This document shows positions 18,827 through 29,700 of a stretch of 64,000 nucleotides of DNA, piece after piece (the first letter of the stretch is position 1; each line of letters starts with the position of its first letter). The notes under the pieces are model-generated. The model was not told the origin of the DNA. It saw nothing but the letters and a program-made list of their open reading frames with translations, and searched no databases. This DNA comes from Silvibacterium bohemicum (GTDB taxonomy: Bacteria; Acidobacteriota; Terriglobia; Terriglobales; Acidobacteriaceae). The stretch is from the NCBI RefSeq assembly GCF_001006305.1, contig NZ_LBHJ01000008.1, positions 1 to 64,000 of the forward strand, read 5' to 3'. Both the position numbers and the translations under genes were made by a program.

Positions 18827-19630
18827 GTGTTCTACAACTCCGGCGACGCCAAGCTCTTCTATGACATCCAGGGCGAGGGGCAACCCCTGGTCCTGCTGCA
18901 TCCCATGCCTTGCAACCACCGCTTCTGGCTGCAGGTAGCCGCCGCGCTTACCCCGAAATACCGGGTGATCCTGCCCGACCTGCGCGGCCACGGCCAGTCC
19001 GAGGCCGGCGAAGGCTCCATCACCATGGAGAAGTTGGGCCGCGATATCGAGCGCCTTCTCGATGAGCTGCAGATTCCGCGCGCTCTCTTCGCGGGATGCT
19101 CCATCGGCGGATACACGCTCTATGAGTTGTGGCGAAAGGTTCCCGGCCGCGTGACGGCATTGGCCTTCTGCTGTTCGCGTCCTCAGGCCGATACCGAAGC
19201 CAATCGAATCAGGCGTGAGGAGTGGAATCGGATGATCACCGAGCGGGGAACCGGCGATTGGATCGAGTCCATGCTGGCGCAGCTGATCGGGTCAGCGGCC
19301 CGGCGGCGGGAGCCGGAGAAGATCGGCGAGGCGCGCGAGATGATGCAGATGGTACGGCCGGCAGCAGCGATTGCACTACAGCAGGGGCTAGCCGCGCGGC
19401 CCGATTCGGTGGAAACCGCCAAAACCATTCGCGTGCCGGCCTTTGTGCTGGCCGGCGGCGAAGACCAATCCTCGACCACGGCCGACATGAAGCTGCTGGC
19501 CGACACCATCCGCAATGGCGGCTACAGCGCGGAATTTACAGAGATACGCGACGCCGGACACTACGCCCCATGGGAACAGCCGCAGATGGTCGGCCGCCTG
19601 CTCCGGCGGTTCTTCGATTCAGTAAGCTAG
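18827..19630 (+). CDS. Alpha/beta-hydrolase fold protein
   Basis: About 267 residues. The oxyanion/HP region is LVLLHPMPCNHRFW, the nucleophile elbow is GCSIGGY, the acid is in GGEDQSS and the His is in DAGHYAP, so the triad is complete. It resembles 3-oxoadipate enol-lactonase-type and esterase-type hydrolases; the substrate is unknown. The GTG at 18827 is preferred because homology begins at FYNSGDAKLFYD. An ATG at 18797 and a TTG at 18788 are alternatives, and none has a strong ribosome binding site. Confidence 0.8.
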   Translation: MFYNSGDAKLFYDIQGEGQPLVLLHPMPCNHRFWLQVAAALTPKYRVILPDLRGHGQSEAGEGSITMEKLGRDIERLLDELQIPRALFAGCSIGGYTLYELWRKVPGRVTALAFCCSRPQADTEANRIRREEWNRMITERGTGDWIESMLAQLIGSAARRREPEKIGEAREMMQMVRPAAAIALQQGLAARPDSVETAKTIRVPAFVLAGGEDQSSTTADMKLLADTIRNGGYSAEFTEIRDAGHYAPWEQPQMVGRLLRRFFDSVS

Positions 19631-19709
19631 CCTTCTGAGTCAGCGGTCTTTCGCAGCAGTTGTCCCCCCGACCGTAGCGAAGCGAAGTGGAGGGACCTGC
19701 AGTTCTTTC

Positions 19710-20192
19710 CTACAGGTGATGGCACCAGCGAAAATGCAGATACTCCTCGATCCCGATAAGCAACAGGGTCGCGACGGAGAGGGCGAGCTGCACACGCTCC
19801 ATGCGAAGCTTGTGCCGGCTCGGCGGCTGCTGACGCCACTGCGACGCCGGACGACGGCGCAGCCGTCGAACCTGGAAGAGGATGCCGAGATTGGCGAGCG
19901 AGCCGAACAGCGCGAACGCGATCATCGGCACGCGAATCCAGTCAGCGTGAAAACGATCGAAGGCCGCACCCACCTCGGCGCTTAGCGCCAGAGCGCTTAT
20001 CCCAATAGCCAGACGGAGGCCGTCGAGCGCTGCAAAAAAAGTGCATATGCTCTGCAGCAGCGCAAATAAAAAGCTGGACCATGCAATCAGTCCTTGTGCG
20101 CGCCCATTGTCCTGCGACGTTGCCGGCGAAATGGCGACTTCGGATTTTTCTGCTACCGCAAGAAGGTTCGGCATCGAAGAGATAGATTCCAC
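19710..20192 (-). CDS. Four-helix membrane protein of unknown function
   Basis: 160 residues. Hydrophobic segments at about 34-54, 58-76, 88-108 and 132-150 suggest four membrane spans. Between spans 3 and 4 is a very basic cytoplasmic loop (VRRLRRRPASQWRQQPPSRHK). No family is recognised. The start is GTG at 20192 or ATG at about 20174; neither has a clear Shine-Dalgarno sequence. It is convergent with the hydrolase at 18827. The 19640-19709 gap carries a GTAGCGAAGCGAAGTGGAGGG motif of repeat-like character. Confidence 0.55.
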   Translation of the reverse strand: MESISSMPNLLAVAEKSEVAISPATSQDNGRAQGLIAWSSFLFALLQSICTFFAALDGLRLAIGISALALSAEVGAAFDRFHADWIRVPMIAFALFGSLANLGILFQVRRLRRRPASQWRQQPPSRHKLRMERVQLALSVATLLLIGIEEYLHFRWCHHL

Positions 20193-20299
20193 GCGAGCCA
20201 GATTCGGTTCTTCCGTCGAGTATTATTCTACCGGTTTCGCCGTTGAGCTTTCCTAAAGCGCGTTCTGTACGTCGAACCACCCGCAAGTGGAAATGAAAC

Positions 20300-20953
20300 C
20301 TACGCGTGTGCCGGCGTGGCTTCGCCGGGAATGGGCAATCCCTCGAGCAGGTTGCGCGCTTCGAGATCCTGCCGCAGCTGGCCGATGGAGTGAAACAGTA
20401 CCGCGTTCAGCCCGACGCTGGTCGCCGCCTCGATATTCTCCGGTTTGTCATCCAGAAAGAGCGTCTGCTGCGGGGCAACGCCCAGCCTTTCGCAGGTGTG
20501 AACGTAGATCGCGGGATCGGGCTTGCCGATGCCCAGCTCGCACGACCAGGTGTGGTGCTGGAAGTGAGCCAGCCAGCCGAACTCCTGCCGCATGTAGCAG
20601 AGCATCTCTTCGCCCATGTTGGAGAGAATCGCGGTAGGGAAGCCGGCATCCTGCAGAGCGACCACCCAGGCCAGCATCTCTTCGTTCAGAGAGGTCCACA
20701 TGAGCACGTCGGTCTCGATGAGGTACTGAATCCGCTCCGGTGTGAACGCAACTCCGGCATCCTTGGCCACACTGTTCCAATAGGTGATGCCGTTGAGCTG
20801 GCCGAGGTCATACTCGTGGCGAAAACGCCAGTAGGACGCGAAGAGCTTGGACTCGTCAAGGCCGGTGAGCGCAATCATTTTTTCTTTGGCAACGGGGTCC
20901 TCGCTGTTGCTCAGCACGCGTCCGTAGTCGAAGATCACCGCTGTAATGGCCAT
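20300..20953 (-). CDS. HAD-superfamily hydrolase (YihX-like subgroup IA)
   Basis: 217 residues. Motif I FDYGRVL has Asp9 as nucleophile but Gly11 in place of the usual second Asp, as in YihX-type sugar-phosphate phosphatases. Motif II is Ser111 in ILSNMG, motif III is Lys144 in GIGKPDP and motif IV is Asp168-Asp169 in FLDDKPENI. The helical cap lies at about 15-90. A small phosphorylated metabolite is the expected substrate. AGGAG lies 10 bases before the ATG. It diverges from the aminotransferase at 21111. Confidence 0.85.
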   Translation of the reverse strand: MAITAVIFDYGRVLSNSEDPVAKEKMIALTGLDESKLFASYWRFRHEYDLGQLNGITYWNSVAKDAGVAFTPERIQYLIETDVLMWTSLNEEMLAWVVALQDAGFPTAILSNMGEEMLCYMRQEFGWLAHFQHHTWSCELGIGKPDPAIYVHTCERLGVAPQQTLFLDDKPENIEAATSVGLNAVLFHSIGQLRQDLEARNLLEGLPIPGEATPAHA

Positions 20954-21110
20954 GAAGGAATTTCTCCTGTCGATCGGTTGTGAAGCGGATGAGGAGTGGT
21001 CGTTGCAGCCGGCCGGTTGCAGGCAGAATGTTCGCTAGCCGTTGCAAGCAAGCTGCTCCTTTCATTATGCCTAATCGGACTGCGCCGCTGCTCATGAAAA
21101 GATAGTTGCG

Positions 21111-22289
21111 ATGAGAGCGGTTCCTAAATTGTCATCACGCACCGCCTGGGATGTGGCGGAAACCGATCTGACGCGGGCCATACGCGAGCGGCGCACAGCG
21201 GGCCTGACGCTGATCGATCTGACCGCGTCCAACCCCACGCAATGCGGCTTTCTTTATGACGAGGCGGCGATCCTGTCGGCGCTGAGTGATCGGCAAGCCC
21301 TGCAGTACGATCCCGACCCGCGCGGGATGGAATCGGCACGCGCGGCAGTCGCCGGTTATTACTCCGATCACCGCATTGCAATCGATCCGGAGCGCATTTT
21401 TCTCACCACCAGCACCAGCGAGGCGTACAGCTACCTCTTCCGGCTGCTTGCCGATCCCGGCGACGAGGTGCTGATCGCGCAGCCCAGCTATCCGCTCTTC
21501 GATTTTCTGGCGCAGCTGGAGGATGTGCGGCTGGTGCCCTATGCGCTCTTTTACGATCACGGCTGGCATCTGGACATCGAATCTTTGCGGCAGCGAATCG
21601 GGCCGAAGACCCGGGCCATCGCCCTGGTTCACCCCAACAATCCCACAGGACATTTCACCAGACCCTCCGAGCGCGAGGCGTTGGAGGAGCTATGTGTCGA
21701 GCATGGCCTGGCGCTGATCGTCGATGAGGTTTTTCTGGACTACGCGCTCACCGGCCAGGCCGCACCAAGCTTCGCGACCGGGGAGCATCCGGCCCTGACC
21801 TTCGTGTTGAGCGGGTTGAGCAAGATCGCCGCACTTCCGCAGATGAAAGCGGCGTGGATCGCAGCCTTTGGACCGGAACCGGAATTAGCCGACGCCCTTG
21901 CGCGGCTGGAAATTATTGCCGACACGTTTCTGGCCATGAACGCGCCCATTCAATGCGCGCTGCCCGCATGGCTCCGGGGACGAAGAGAGATACAGCAGCA
22001 GATTCGCTCGCGCCTCGCAGGGAATCTCGCCATTCTCGATACAGCTCTCGCCTCGCAAAATATGGTGACCCGGCTCGATGTCGAGGCGGGATGGTATGCG
22101 ATTCTGCGCGTTCCAGCGCTAGCGCCCGACGAAGAGCTGGCGATCCGCCTGGTGCGCGAGCATGGCGTCTCGGTGCATCCCGGCTCGTCCTTCGGATTTG
22201 CCGACAGCGGATGGCTGGTGCTAAGTCTGCTCGTGCCTCCGGCTGATTTTCTAGCGGGAGTTCAGAGTATCCTCGATATCTTCCGCTAA
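21111..22289 (+). CDS. PLP-dependent aminotransferase, class I/II
   Basis: 392 residues with the fold-type I landmarks: Tyr127 (QPSYPLF), Asn176/Asn177 (HPNNPTG), Asp205 (IVDEVF) and the PLP Lys238 (SGLSKIAALPQ). It resembles the alanine/aspartate aminotransferase-like branch; the amino donor cannot be fixed by eye. The N-terminal segment has the L-T-x-SNPT pattern of this branch. No neighbours define a pathway. Confidence 0.88.
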   Translation: MRAVPKLSSRTAWDVAETDLTRAIRERRTAGLTLIDLTASNPTQCGFLYDEAAILSALSDRQALQYDPDPRGMESARAAVAGYYSDHRIAIDPERIFLTTSTSEAYSYLFRLLADPGDEVLIAQPSYPLFDFLAQLEDVRLVPYALFYDHGWHLDIESLRQRIGPKTRAIALVHPNNPTGHFTRPSEREALEELCVEHGLALIVDEVFLDYALTGQAAPSFATGEHPALTFVLSGLSKIAALPQMKAAWIAAFGPEPELADALARLEIIADTFLAMNAPIQCALPAWLRGRREIQQQIRSRLAGNLAILDTALASQNMVTRLDVEAGWYAILRVPALAPDEELAIRLVREHGVSVHPGSSFGFADSGWLVLSLLVPPADFLAGVQSILDIFR

Positions 22290-22395
22290 TCGCGAGCCGG
22301 GTGCCCGACGCCCCGACTTTCGGACGTGGAGTTCCACAAAACCGAATGGCAGTTCAGGAATTCCATTCGCGAAAAAGAGTCGCGCAGAAGCTACT

Positions 22396-22482
22396 CATCA
22401 TTCAAAAGAAACGTTTTTCTAACGAGGGCAGAGAGAAGAAATCTCAGCGAACGATGCGTATCGAGTTCGCTGAGAATGACGG
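22396..22482. repeat. Degenerate GTCATTCTGA repeat, copy 3
   Basis: The right half is clear (GAAATCTCAGCGAACG...TCGCTGAGAATGACGG). The left half is eroded (CATCATTCAAAAG). It lies in the 217-bp gap between the aminotransferase and P450 genes. Confidence 0.5.
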
Positions 22483-22506
22483 CTTTATCTGCCCAAGGGT
22501 CGATTC

Positions 22507-23772
22507 CTAATTTCGAATGGCAACGGGAAGCGACTTGAGAGATCGGAGAAAGAAAACAGGCTCGTATTCGAATTGATCGGTCCTAAGCTGGATGTGAGGC
22601 ATGCGCTGCGACAGATGCAATAACGCCACTTCTGTCTCCATCCGGGCCAGCGCTGCACCGAGGCAGGTGTGCGCGCCGTAGCCGAAAGCGACTGAGGAGA
22701 CATTTTTCCTGGTTACATCCAACACCTGTGGATTGGAAAACTTCTCCGGGTCGTGGTTGGCGGAACCGATTCCCATCAATACCTCATCGCCCTTGCGAAT
22801 AAGCTGCCCACGCATCTCAATGTCCTCGGTCGCGACTCGCTGAACCCAGAGCACCGGGCTTACAAATCGCAGTAGCTCCTCAACGGCGCCAGGCCACAAT
22901 TCGGGAGCAGCACAGAGATGCTCCCACTGTTTTCTGTCCGACAACAGGAACCGCAACGATCCCCCCAACAGATTTACGGTGGTCTCCTGTCCGGCGACGA
23001 ACATGAACATGGAGAGCACCACGATGTCATTTTCCGACATACCCAAAGATGCGGTGTCCGCATTCACCAGCGCGGAAATCAGATCGGCCTTGGGTTCCCG
23101 GCGTCTTTCCTCGAAGAGCCGCAGCAGAACTGCCTCGGCAACGTGGAGCTGCTCGGCGATACGTTCCACCTGTGCATCGTCCAAACGTAGTATTGCTCCG
23201 ACAAAGCTTATCTGCAGGTCCGCGGCCTTCACCATCAGCTCGCGGTATTCCTCGGGAATGCCCACAATATCGGCGATCGCCTGCGAGGGTAATGGCTTGG
23301 CAAAATCGGAAATGAAGTCGCATGTCGCGCTTCGTTCCATGTTGTCCAGCAGGTCGTTAACCCGCCGCTCCAGCGAGCTCTTGATCACGTTGGTGACCAG
23401 AGGTGTAAATGCCTTCATGACTGTCTGCCGCTGCGCCGTGTGCGCCGGCGCATCCAACGCCTGAATATGCCGGAGCAGGAGGCGTCTGCAGATTTCGAAG
23501 CTCGGACGCGTACTCGCCGGCAGATTCTCTGCGCGCCGTTCTACGATTTCGCTGTTATTGTTTGACAGGCGTTGGCTGTCGCGCATCGCCTGTCGCACGT
23601 CCTCGTATCGGGATAAAAGCCAGAAGGAATATGGCTCGCCCATGCGATAGACAGGATCTTCTGCCCTCAATTGCGTAAACATGGCAAAGGGATCCTGTAA
23701 ATTCGACGGCGCATGCAAATCGTATTTATGTGCTGCCGGAGCCGATATCTGCTGACTTTTCACTTGAACCAC
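22507..23772 (-). CDS. Cytochrome P450 monooxygenase
   Basis: 421 residues with standard P450 elements: I-helix AGQETTVN, K-helix EELLRF, and the haem-binding FGYGAHTCLG with Cys370 as thiolate ligand. It is soluble and class I-like in size, so it needs ferredoxin and a reductase. None is encoded nearby, so partners must come from elsewhere. Substrate unknown. The start is GTG at 23772; the GTG at 23763 has a better-spaced AGGGG and may be correct. It diverges from the TonB receptor at 24060. Confidence 0.9.
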   Translation of the reverse strand: MVQVKSQQISAPAAHKYDLHAPSNLQDPFAMFTQLRAEDPVYRMGEPYSFWLLSRYEDVRQAMRDSQRLSNNNSEIVERRAENLPASTRPSFEICRRLLLRHIQALDAPAHTAQRQTVMKAFTPLVTNVIKSSLERRVNDLLDNMERSATCDFISDFAKPLPSQAIADIVGIPEEYRELMVKAADLQISFVGAILRLDDAQVERIAEQLHVAEAVLLRLFEERRREPKADLISALVNADTASLGMSENDIVVLSMFMFVAGQETTVNLLGGSLRFLLSDRKQWEHLCAAPELWPGAVEELLRFVSPVLWVQRVATEDIEMRGQLIRKGDEVLMGIGSANHDPEKFSNPQVLDVTRKNVSSVAFGYGAHTCLGAALARMETEVALLHLSQRMPHIQLRTDQFEYEPVFFLRSLKSLPVAIRN

Positions 23773-23884
23773 ACCCCTGTCTTACCCATATTTGCGATAA
23801 CGTGAGTTTGCCAACTCAACCCGACCGCTCTGATATGTAAACCGGGCTCTTTTCTTTTTATTCCCCGCAGGAAAGATAACCCGC

Positions 23885-23937
23885 CATCACGTCGTCGTTC
23901 TGACGAATGGAGTGAGCAAAAATTCCCGCGGTTAGAA
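23885..23937. repeat. Half copy of the GTCATTCTGA repeat
   Basis: CATCACGTCGTCGTTCTGACG...GTGAGCAAAAATTCCCGCG matches only one half of the repeat family. It sits in the leader region between P450 and the TonB receptor. Confidence 0.4.
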
Positions 23938-23956
23938 GTCTTGAAATTCACCGGTT

Positions 23957-24021
23957 GTTATCAGGCATCGCACCGGCCACAGGGATAGCGGCCTGAGTTG
24001 GTAACGGCCTGCCGCTTTTTT
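23957..24021 (+). promoter_or_regulatory. Leader with competing hairpins upstream of TonB receptor
   Basis: A terminator-like hairpin pairs AGCGGC (23987-23992) with GCCGCT (24011-24016), followed by six T. An alternative stem pairs GTTATCAGGC (23957-23966) with GCCTGA plus TAAC (23991-24005, five-base bulge) and shares two bases with the terminator's left arm. The hairpin ends about 40 bases before the receptor ATG. This arrangement suits attenuation or a riboswitch; no known class is recognised. Confidence 0.45.
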
Positions 24022-24059
24022 GGGCGAACGAAGAGGGAACTCATTAGAATTGCTGATGA

Positions 24060-26525
24060 ATGCTAGCCTCTAAGCTGCTCTGCCGCTCCGCTCTGACTCT
24101 GATCTTCGTGCTGATGGCCGCTCGCCTGTCGGAAGCTGTAGCGGTGCATGGCACGGTCTCCGATCCATTGGGCAGGCCAGTCTCGAATGCGACCGTCGCT
24201 CTGGTGCAAAAGGGACAAGTCATCGCCACCGGGCACACGCTTTATGACGGCAGCTATCAGCTCAGCTCCTCGGCCTCGGGGCAATTCAATGTTCTGGCTG
24301 GCGGGGTCTCATTCAGGCAACTGCTTTCGAAGAACTTCTACGGCGCCACGCTCGACTCCATCGAGCAGAATATTGTCCTCGAGCCGGAATGGGTGCATCA
24401 GTCCATCGTTGTGACGGCCACGGGAACGCCGCAGCCCCAGGCGCAGGTCAGCGCGAACATTGCCACCATCACCAAGACCGATTTTCTGAATCGCGCCGAG
24501 ATGGTCGATCCACTGCGGCAGATCAACGGATTCGACGTGGTGCAGACCGGCCAGCGCGGCGGCGTAACATCGGTTTTCATCCGCGGCGGCAACTCCGATT
24601 CGAACAAGGTGCTGCTCGACGGCATCCCGATCGAGGACATCGGCGGACGCTTCGATCTTTCTACTATCTCGAGCACCGGCATCTCGTCGGTCGAAGCCTA
24701 TCGCGGACCGAACAGCGTGCTGTGGGGCTCGGATGCGGCCGCGGGAGTGATCGCCTTCGATACGCCGCGAGGCACGACTTCGTTTCCTTCGTTGCTGTAC
24801 GAAGGCGATGCGGGAAGCTTCGGCACCTATCGCAACGAAGTGCAGCTCGGCGGTACGTTGCGCAAATTCGATTACTACGGCGGCTTCGCCGATCTGCAGA
24901 CCAAAAACTCGCTGCCCATGGACGAATATCACAACATCACAAGCGTTGCGAATCTTGGATATCAGCTTTCAGGTGCGACTTCGGTCCGCTTGACGGCGCG
25001 CAATGCCGATGTTGCGACCGGATTGCCGGGAACCTACTCGTTCTTTGGCATGTCCAATGACGGCAAGCAATCCGACCAGGACATATCTCTCTCGGGAACT
25101 ATCGATCACAGCTTCAGCGATGCCTGGCATGGGTTGGTGCGGTACGGCATGGCGCGCAAGAGGGAAGAAGAGGAGCAGTGGTATCCGGCGGGACACCTGA
25201 TCGAAGGTAATTACTACGGCAATCAGGTAACGATCCACGGTGCAAATGGATATTCCGCGTCGGGCCAGGCTCTCATGAACTTCGGCGGCACCTATCCCTA
25301 TACTCTCGATCTGGTTTCGAACCGCGACAATCTCTATGCGCAGACGGATTACAGCATCACTCCGCACCTCACCGCCATTGCCGGCTTCCGCTATGAAGAT
25401 GAGCGCGGCGCGGAGAAGGAGTTTGCCTACGGTCTCAACGAAACTCTGGAGCGGGCGAACTACGACTACATGCTGACCATCAATGGCGAATACAAGCAGC
25501 GCATCTTCTATTCGCTCGCTGGTGGTATCCAGAAAAATCAGCTCTACGGCACACAGGGGACGCCGCGCGCGGGTGTGTCTTATTACGCGATCCGTCCCGG
25601 CAAAGGCATCTTCCACGGCACCAAGGTTAATTTCAACTACGCTCAGGGCGTAAAAGAGCCGACCATCGACGACCAGTTCGGCTCGCTCTACACATTCTTG
25701 CTAGAAAATGGCGGAGCGTCGACCATTCACCGGCTGGGCATCACTCCCATCGGCGCGGAGCAATCGCGCAGCTACGACGGCGGCGTTGAGCAAAGCCTCT
25801 TCGATGAACACGTCTTGTTGCGTGCGACCTACTTCCACAATGAATTCGGCAGGCAGATCGAGTATGTCGGCGCGAACCTTGTGCCCCAGCTTCTCCCTCA
25901 GCTATCGTCCGCCGAACAACAGCAGCTGGAGAGCTTTCTTGAAAGTGAAGGCGCCTTCGCGCTCACTTTGAATTCGATGGCCTTCCGCGCGCAAGGTCTG
26001 GAGACTGAAGTCGAGTACGGCATCGGAAAGAATATTTTCATGCGCGGCGGATATACGTACCTCGATGGCCAGGTACAGCGCTCGTTTTCGTCGGATGCCG
26101 TAGGCCCGAGCACCAATCCGAATATCCCCGGCGTGCTGATCGGCAATGTATCGCCGCTGGACGGAGCGCGGCCGTTCCGCAGGCCGCCGCATACCGGCTT
26201 CGCCAGCGTGAGCTATACCGGCAAGTCGCTGACCGTCGTAGGCACAGGCGCATTCGCCAGCCGCAGCGACGACTCCACTTATCTTGGCGGAGAAGATCCG
26301 TTCGGCGAAAACACGCTGCTGCTTCCCAATCGCAATCTGGATTCCGGTTACGCCAAGCTGGATCTCGGTGGAACCTTCCGGCTTACGTCCTGGCTGGGAA
26401 TCTATGCTCAACTCGACAATTTACTCAGCCAGCAACATATCGGACCGATCGGCTACCCCTCCCTGCCGATGAATTACCGCCTCGGGCTGCGCTTCTCGAT
26501 CGGCCACCCGCGCAAGACGCAGTAA
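24060..26525 (+). CDS. TonB-dependent outer-membrane receptor (BtuB-like plug)
   Basis: 821 residues. A signal peptide ends near residue 26. A small carboxypeptidase-regulatory-like beta domain follows (about 28-100: SDPLGRPVSNATV...YDGSYQL). The plug domain (about 115-240) carries IRGGNSDSNKVLLDGIPI, VEAYRGPNSVLWGSDAAAGVI. The rest is a beta-barrel of about 22 strands rich in aromatics. Plug wording is closest to vitamin-B12/siderophore receptors, but the substrate is not assignable. The ATG at 24060 is used because the signal peptide starts there; ribosome-binding sequence is weak (GAGGGA 20 bases away). It is possibly controlled by the leader hairpins at 23957-24021. Confidence 0.88.
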   Translation: MLASKLLCRSALTLIFVLMAARLSEAVAVHGTVSDPLGRPVSNATVALVQKGQVIATGHTLYDGSYQLSSSASGQFNVLAGGVSFRQLLSKNFYGATLDSIEQNIVLEPEWVHQSIVVTATGTPQPQAQVSANIATITKTDFLNRAEMVDPLRQINGFDVVQTGQRGGVTSVFIRGGNSDSNKVLLDGIPIEDIGGRFDLSTISSTGISSVEAYRGPNSVLWGSDAAAGVIAFDTPRGTTSFPSLLYEGDAGSFGTYRNEVQLGGTLRKFDYYGGFADLQTKNSLPMDEYHNITSVANLGYQLSGATSVRLTARNADVATGLPGTYSFFGMSNDGKQSDQDISLSGTIDHSFSDAWHGLVRYGMARKREEEEQWYPAGHLIEGNYYGNQVTIHGANGYSASGQALMNFGGTYPYTLDLVSNRDNLYAQTDYSITPHLTAIAGFRYEDERGAEKEFAYGLNETLERANYDYMLTINGEYKQRIFYSLAGGIQKNQLYGTQGTPRAGVSYYAIRPGKGIFHGTKVNFNYAQGVKEPTIDDQFGSLYTFLLENGGASTIHRLGITPIGAEQSRSYDGGVEQSLFDEHVLLRATYFHNEFGRQIEYVGANLVPQLLPQLSSAEQQQLESFLESEGAFALTLNSMAFRAQGLETEVEYGIGKNIFMRGGYTYLDGQVQRSFSSDAVGPSTNPNIPGVLIGNVSPLDGARPFRRPPHTGFASVSYTGKSLTVVGTGAFASRSDDSTYLGGEDPFGENTLLLPNRNLDSGYAKLDLGGTFRLTSWLGIYAQLDNLLSQQHIGPIGYPSLPMNYRLGLRFSIGHPRKTQ

Positions 26526-26760
26526 CGGTTACAGATACCGGTCCGGAAGACGTGGTTTCTATTGATGAAACTCGTTTTTGCGATTCGATCAACAAATACG
26601 CTGCCCCCGCGGCGTGAATCGTAACCGCCGCCGATAATTTATCCCGTCCTTAACATTCCCGATCCGGCTGCTTTGTAGTCTCGTCTCTGACGTTGAAGCT
26701 CCCCCGTCGCATTAACAGATAGTTAAGAACGATTTCATCAACTCCTTTTGAGGCTGATCA

Positions 26761-29700
26761 ATGAATTTCCTTATGCGCACTCGCGCATTTCTTTTACTTT
26801 TTCTCATTGTGGGTGTGTCGCTTGCAGTCGCGCCGCGTAGCTGGGCGCAGCAAACCCTTGGGACTATTAACGGTACAGTCACGGATAAGTCGGGCGCTGC
26901 GGTCGGAGAAGCAACTGTAACCGTCACCGGCGACACTACCGGGCTGACTCGTTCCGCTAAGACCCAGAAAAACGGATACTTCGAGATCCTGAATCTGCCC
27001 ATCGGTCCGTATACCGTGAGCATCTCTCACGATGGCTTCGACACCACCAATATCCCTGCGATTACCGTGCAGGAAGCGCGCGCCTCGACCGTCAATACGG
27101 AATTGAAGGTCGGTAGAGCGTCGGAGTCGGTGACCGTCATCGAGAATCCGATGTTGAATGCAACCGACACCACCAACGGCTATACGCTGGATCGCGCGCA
27201 GATCGAGGCGACTCCGCTGGCCACCGGCAGCTTTACCCAGCTGGCCATTCTCGCGCCCGGCGTTAGCGCCGAGCTCCTCGGCGGAACCGGCAGCAACGCC
27301 GGCCTCGGCAATCAGCCCATCTGGGCCAACGGTCAGCGCGACACCAGCAACACCTTCACCGTGAACGGTGTTGACGTAACCAACCTCTTCAACGGCAAGA
27401 GCTCCAGCCAGAGCGAGTCGCAGCGTAACAATTTCAACATTGGCGAGAGCGGCCAGCCGGGCGGCAGCGACCAGACCAGCACCTCGGTCGCCGGTTCGAA
27501 CGGCAATGGCCTAGCTTCGCCTCCTCCCGATTTCATTCAGGAGCTGCGGGTGAACACCTCGATGTATGACGCGCAGCAGGGAACCACGAGCGGCGCGCAC
27601 ATCGACGTCAACACCATCAGCGGTGGAAATAAATTTCACGGCACTGCCTGGGGAACGCGCGGCACCGACTGGCTGAATGCCGATCCCTTCTTCTTCAAGC
27701 AGGATGGATTGGCTACGCCACAGCTGCACCGATTCACCGCCGGCGGCACGGCCAGCGGTCCCATCATCAAGGACAAGCTCTTCTTCTTCCTCGGCTATCA
27801 ACATACCGGGTCGGACGATCAGTTCGCCGGCGTCTCTCAGTTCCAGGTTCCTTTCGGCCTCACCGACGACCGTTCCACAGCCGGCATTACCGCTGCGCTT
27901 CAGTCCTACTACACGCAATCGGGAACGAAATACACACCCATCGCGAAATACAATTCGGCGGCGGTTGCTCTGTTAAATGCCAAACTGCCCGATGGAAGCT
28001 TTTTATTTCCGTCAGCGGGCGCCAATGCTCAGGCCCAACTCACGGCTGACAACCCGGACGTCACCCTCTCTTCGACTTCCACCTTCAAGGCGGATCAGGC
28101 GGATGCCTCGCTTGACTACAGCCTCAGCTCCATTGATCATCTTTCCGCCAAGTATTTCTACCAGCATTCTCCGGCCTTCGCCCCGTTCGGCGTCTCTAGC
28201 ACGGAGGGTTTTCCTCAGAACGAAGACTCCGGCGCGCAGGTCGCAGCCCTGAGCAACAACATCGTGCTCGGCCCCAAGATCAATTGGGAGCAGCGTCTTG
28301 GATTTTCCCGGCAGAAGGTCTTCAGCAACTTCAACCCACAGCTCGGCGCCAACCAGGGCGGAATCACCATTCCCGGATTCAATAACTTCCCCGGTCTCGA
28401 GTTGAAAGACTTTGCCTACAGCAGCTCGAAGACGGTCGACGCTGGTCCGGAGTCGGCATTCGTCGACGCCGGATACTTTGAGAACCGGTTGTCGCCCTCC
28501 TCGAACGTCATCTTCACGTCGGGATCGCATACCATCTCTGCCGGTGCGAACTACAACTATAACCAGCTGAATATCCGAAACAATCGCGGGGGTTTTTCTG
28601 AGCTCGAGACGAAGAACTTTCCCAGTTTCCTTTCCGGTAAATTAAGCGACGGCACCATCCTGCTGGGTGATTCGCAGCGCTACTACCGCTCCCACGACAT
28701 CGGCGCTTATGTCCAGGATAAGTGGCAGGCGAGATCCAATCTCAGCATCACCGCCGGATTGCGTTACGACTTTAACGGTCCTTTGACGGAAAAATACGGC
28801 AACCTCTTCAACTTCGATCCCGCTCTTTATTCGGCGACGGATTCCGTAGTTACGAACAGCGGTTTCATCTGCGCGGGCAATAACAAGAACTGCGCAACTC
28901 CCGGCGTCAGCGACTCGACGCTCAAGGGACGGCAGTGGGGTATCGCGCCGCGTGTGGGCTTCGCCTACGCTCCGCCGTGGAACCAGGGCAAGGTGATCAT
29001 CCGCGGCGGCTTCGGCATCAACTATGATCGCGGTGAGCTCTTCCAGTACCTCTCGCCGCCGGCCGGACAGGGCATCGGTGGTCCTTTCGGTGTGACCGAG
29101 GAAGCCCCGCTGGCCTCGTATCAGAATTTCAGCGGCACTCTCGATGCGCCCTTCGGAACCAAGCCGCTTCCTCCCGGTGGAGTACCAGCCGGCAGCAGCA
29201 TAACCCAGTACTTCAATAGCGTGCTGCCTACCGCGAACCAGATCAAAAACGCTTGCACAGCAGCGAATGTCTACAACTCATCCTCTTTCGCTTGCTCGGC
29301 GATCCCGTATGTGATCGGCGACTACGACGTCAATAACAAGCTCCCGTATGCGGAAAACTGGAGTCTCGATTTCCAATGGCAGCCGCGCAGCGATCTGGCT
29401 TTGACCTTCGGCTATGTCGGCAACCGCGGTCGTCATGCCGTGATTCCTCTGCCCTTCAACGAGCCGCAGATTGCTACTCCCACTCACGCTATTAATGGGG
29501 AGACCGCATCTTACGGCTACCAGGTGCTGGCCGCGACTCCAACGACCTCGTGCCCGAACCCGTACCCGGCTAAATCCAGTCAATTTAGCAATGGCTGCGC
29601 TCTCTCCACGGAACCGTACAACACCTTCAGCGGCGGTAACGTCGATCTACGCGTGCCATTTGTTGGTTACGATCCGAACTCGACGCAGTTTAAGGCGGCC

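Noticed and set aside
23987-24016. Cobalamin riboswitch before the TonB receptor
   Set aside because: The 3' part faintly recalls a B12 box (GG.A...CCTGCC), but the conserved core upstream is missing, so I do not assign the class.
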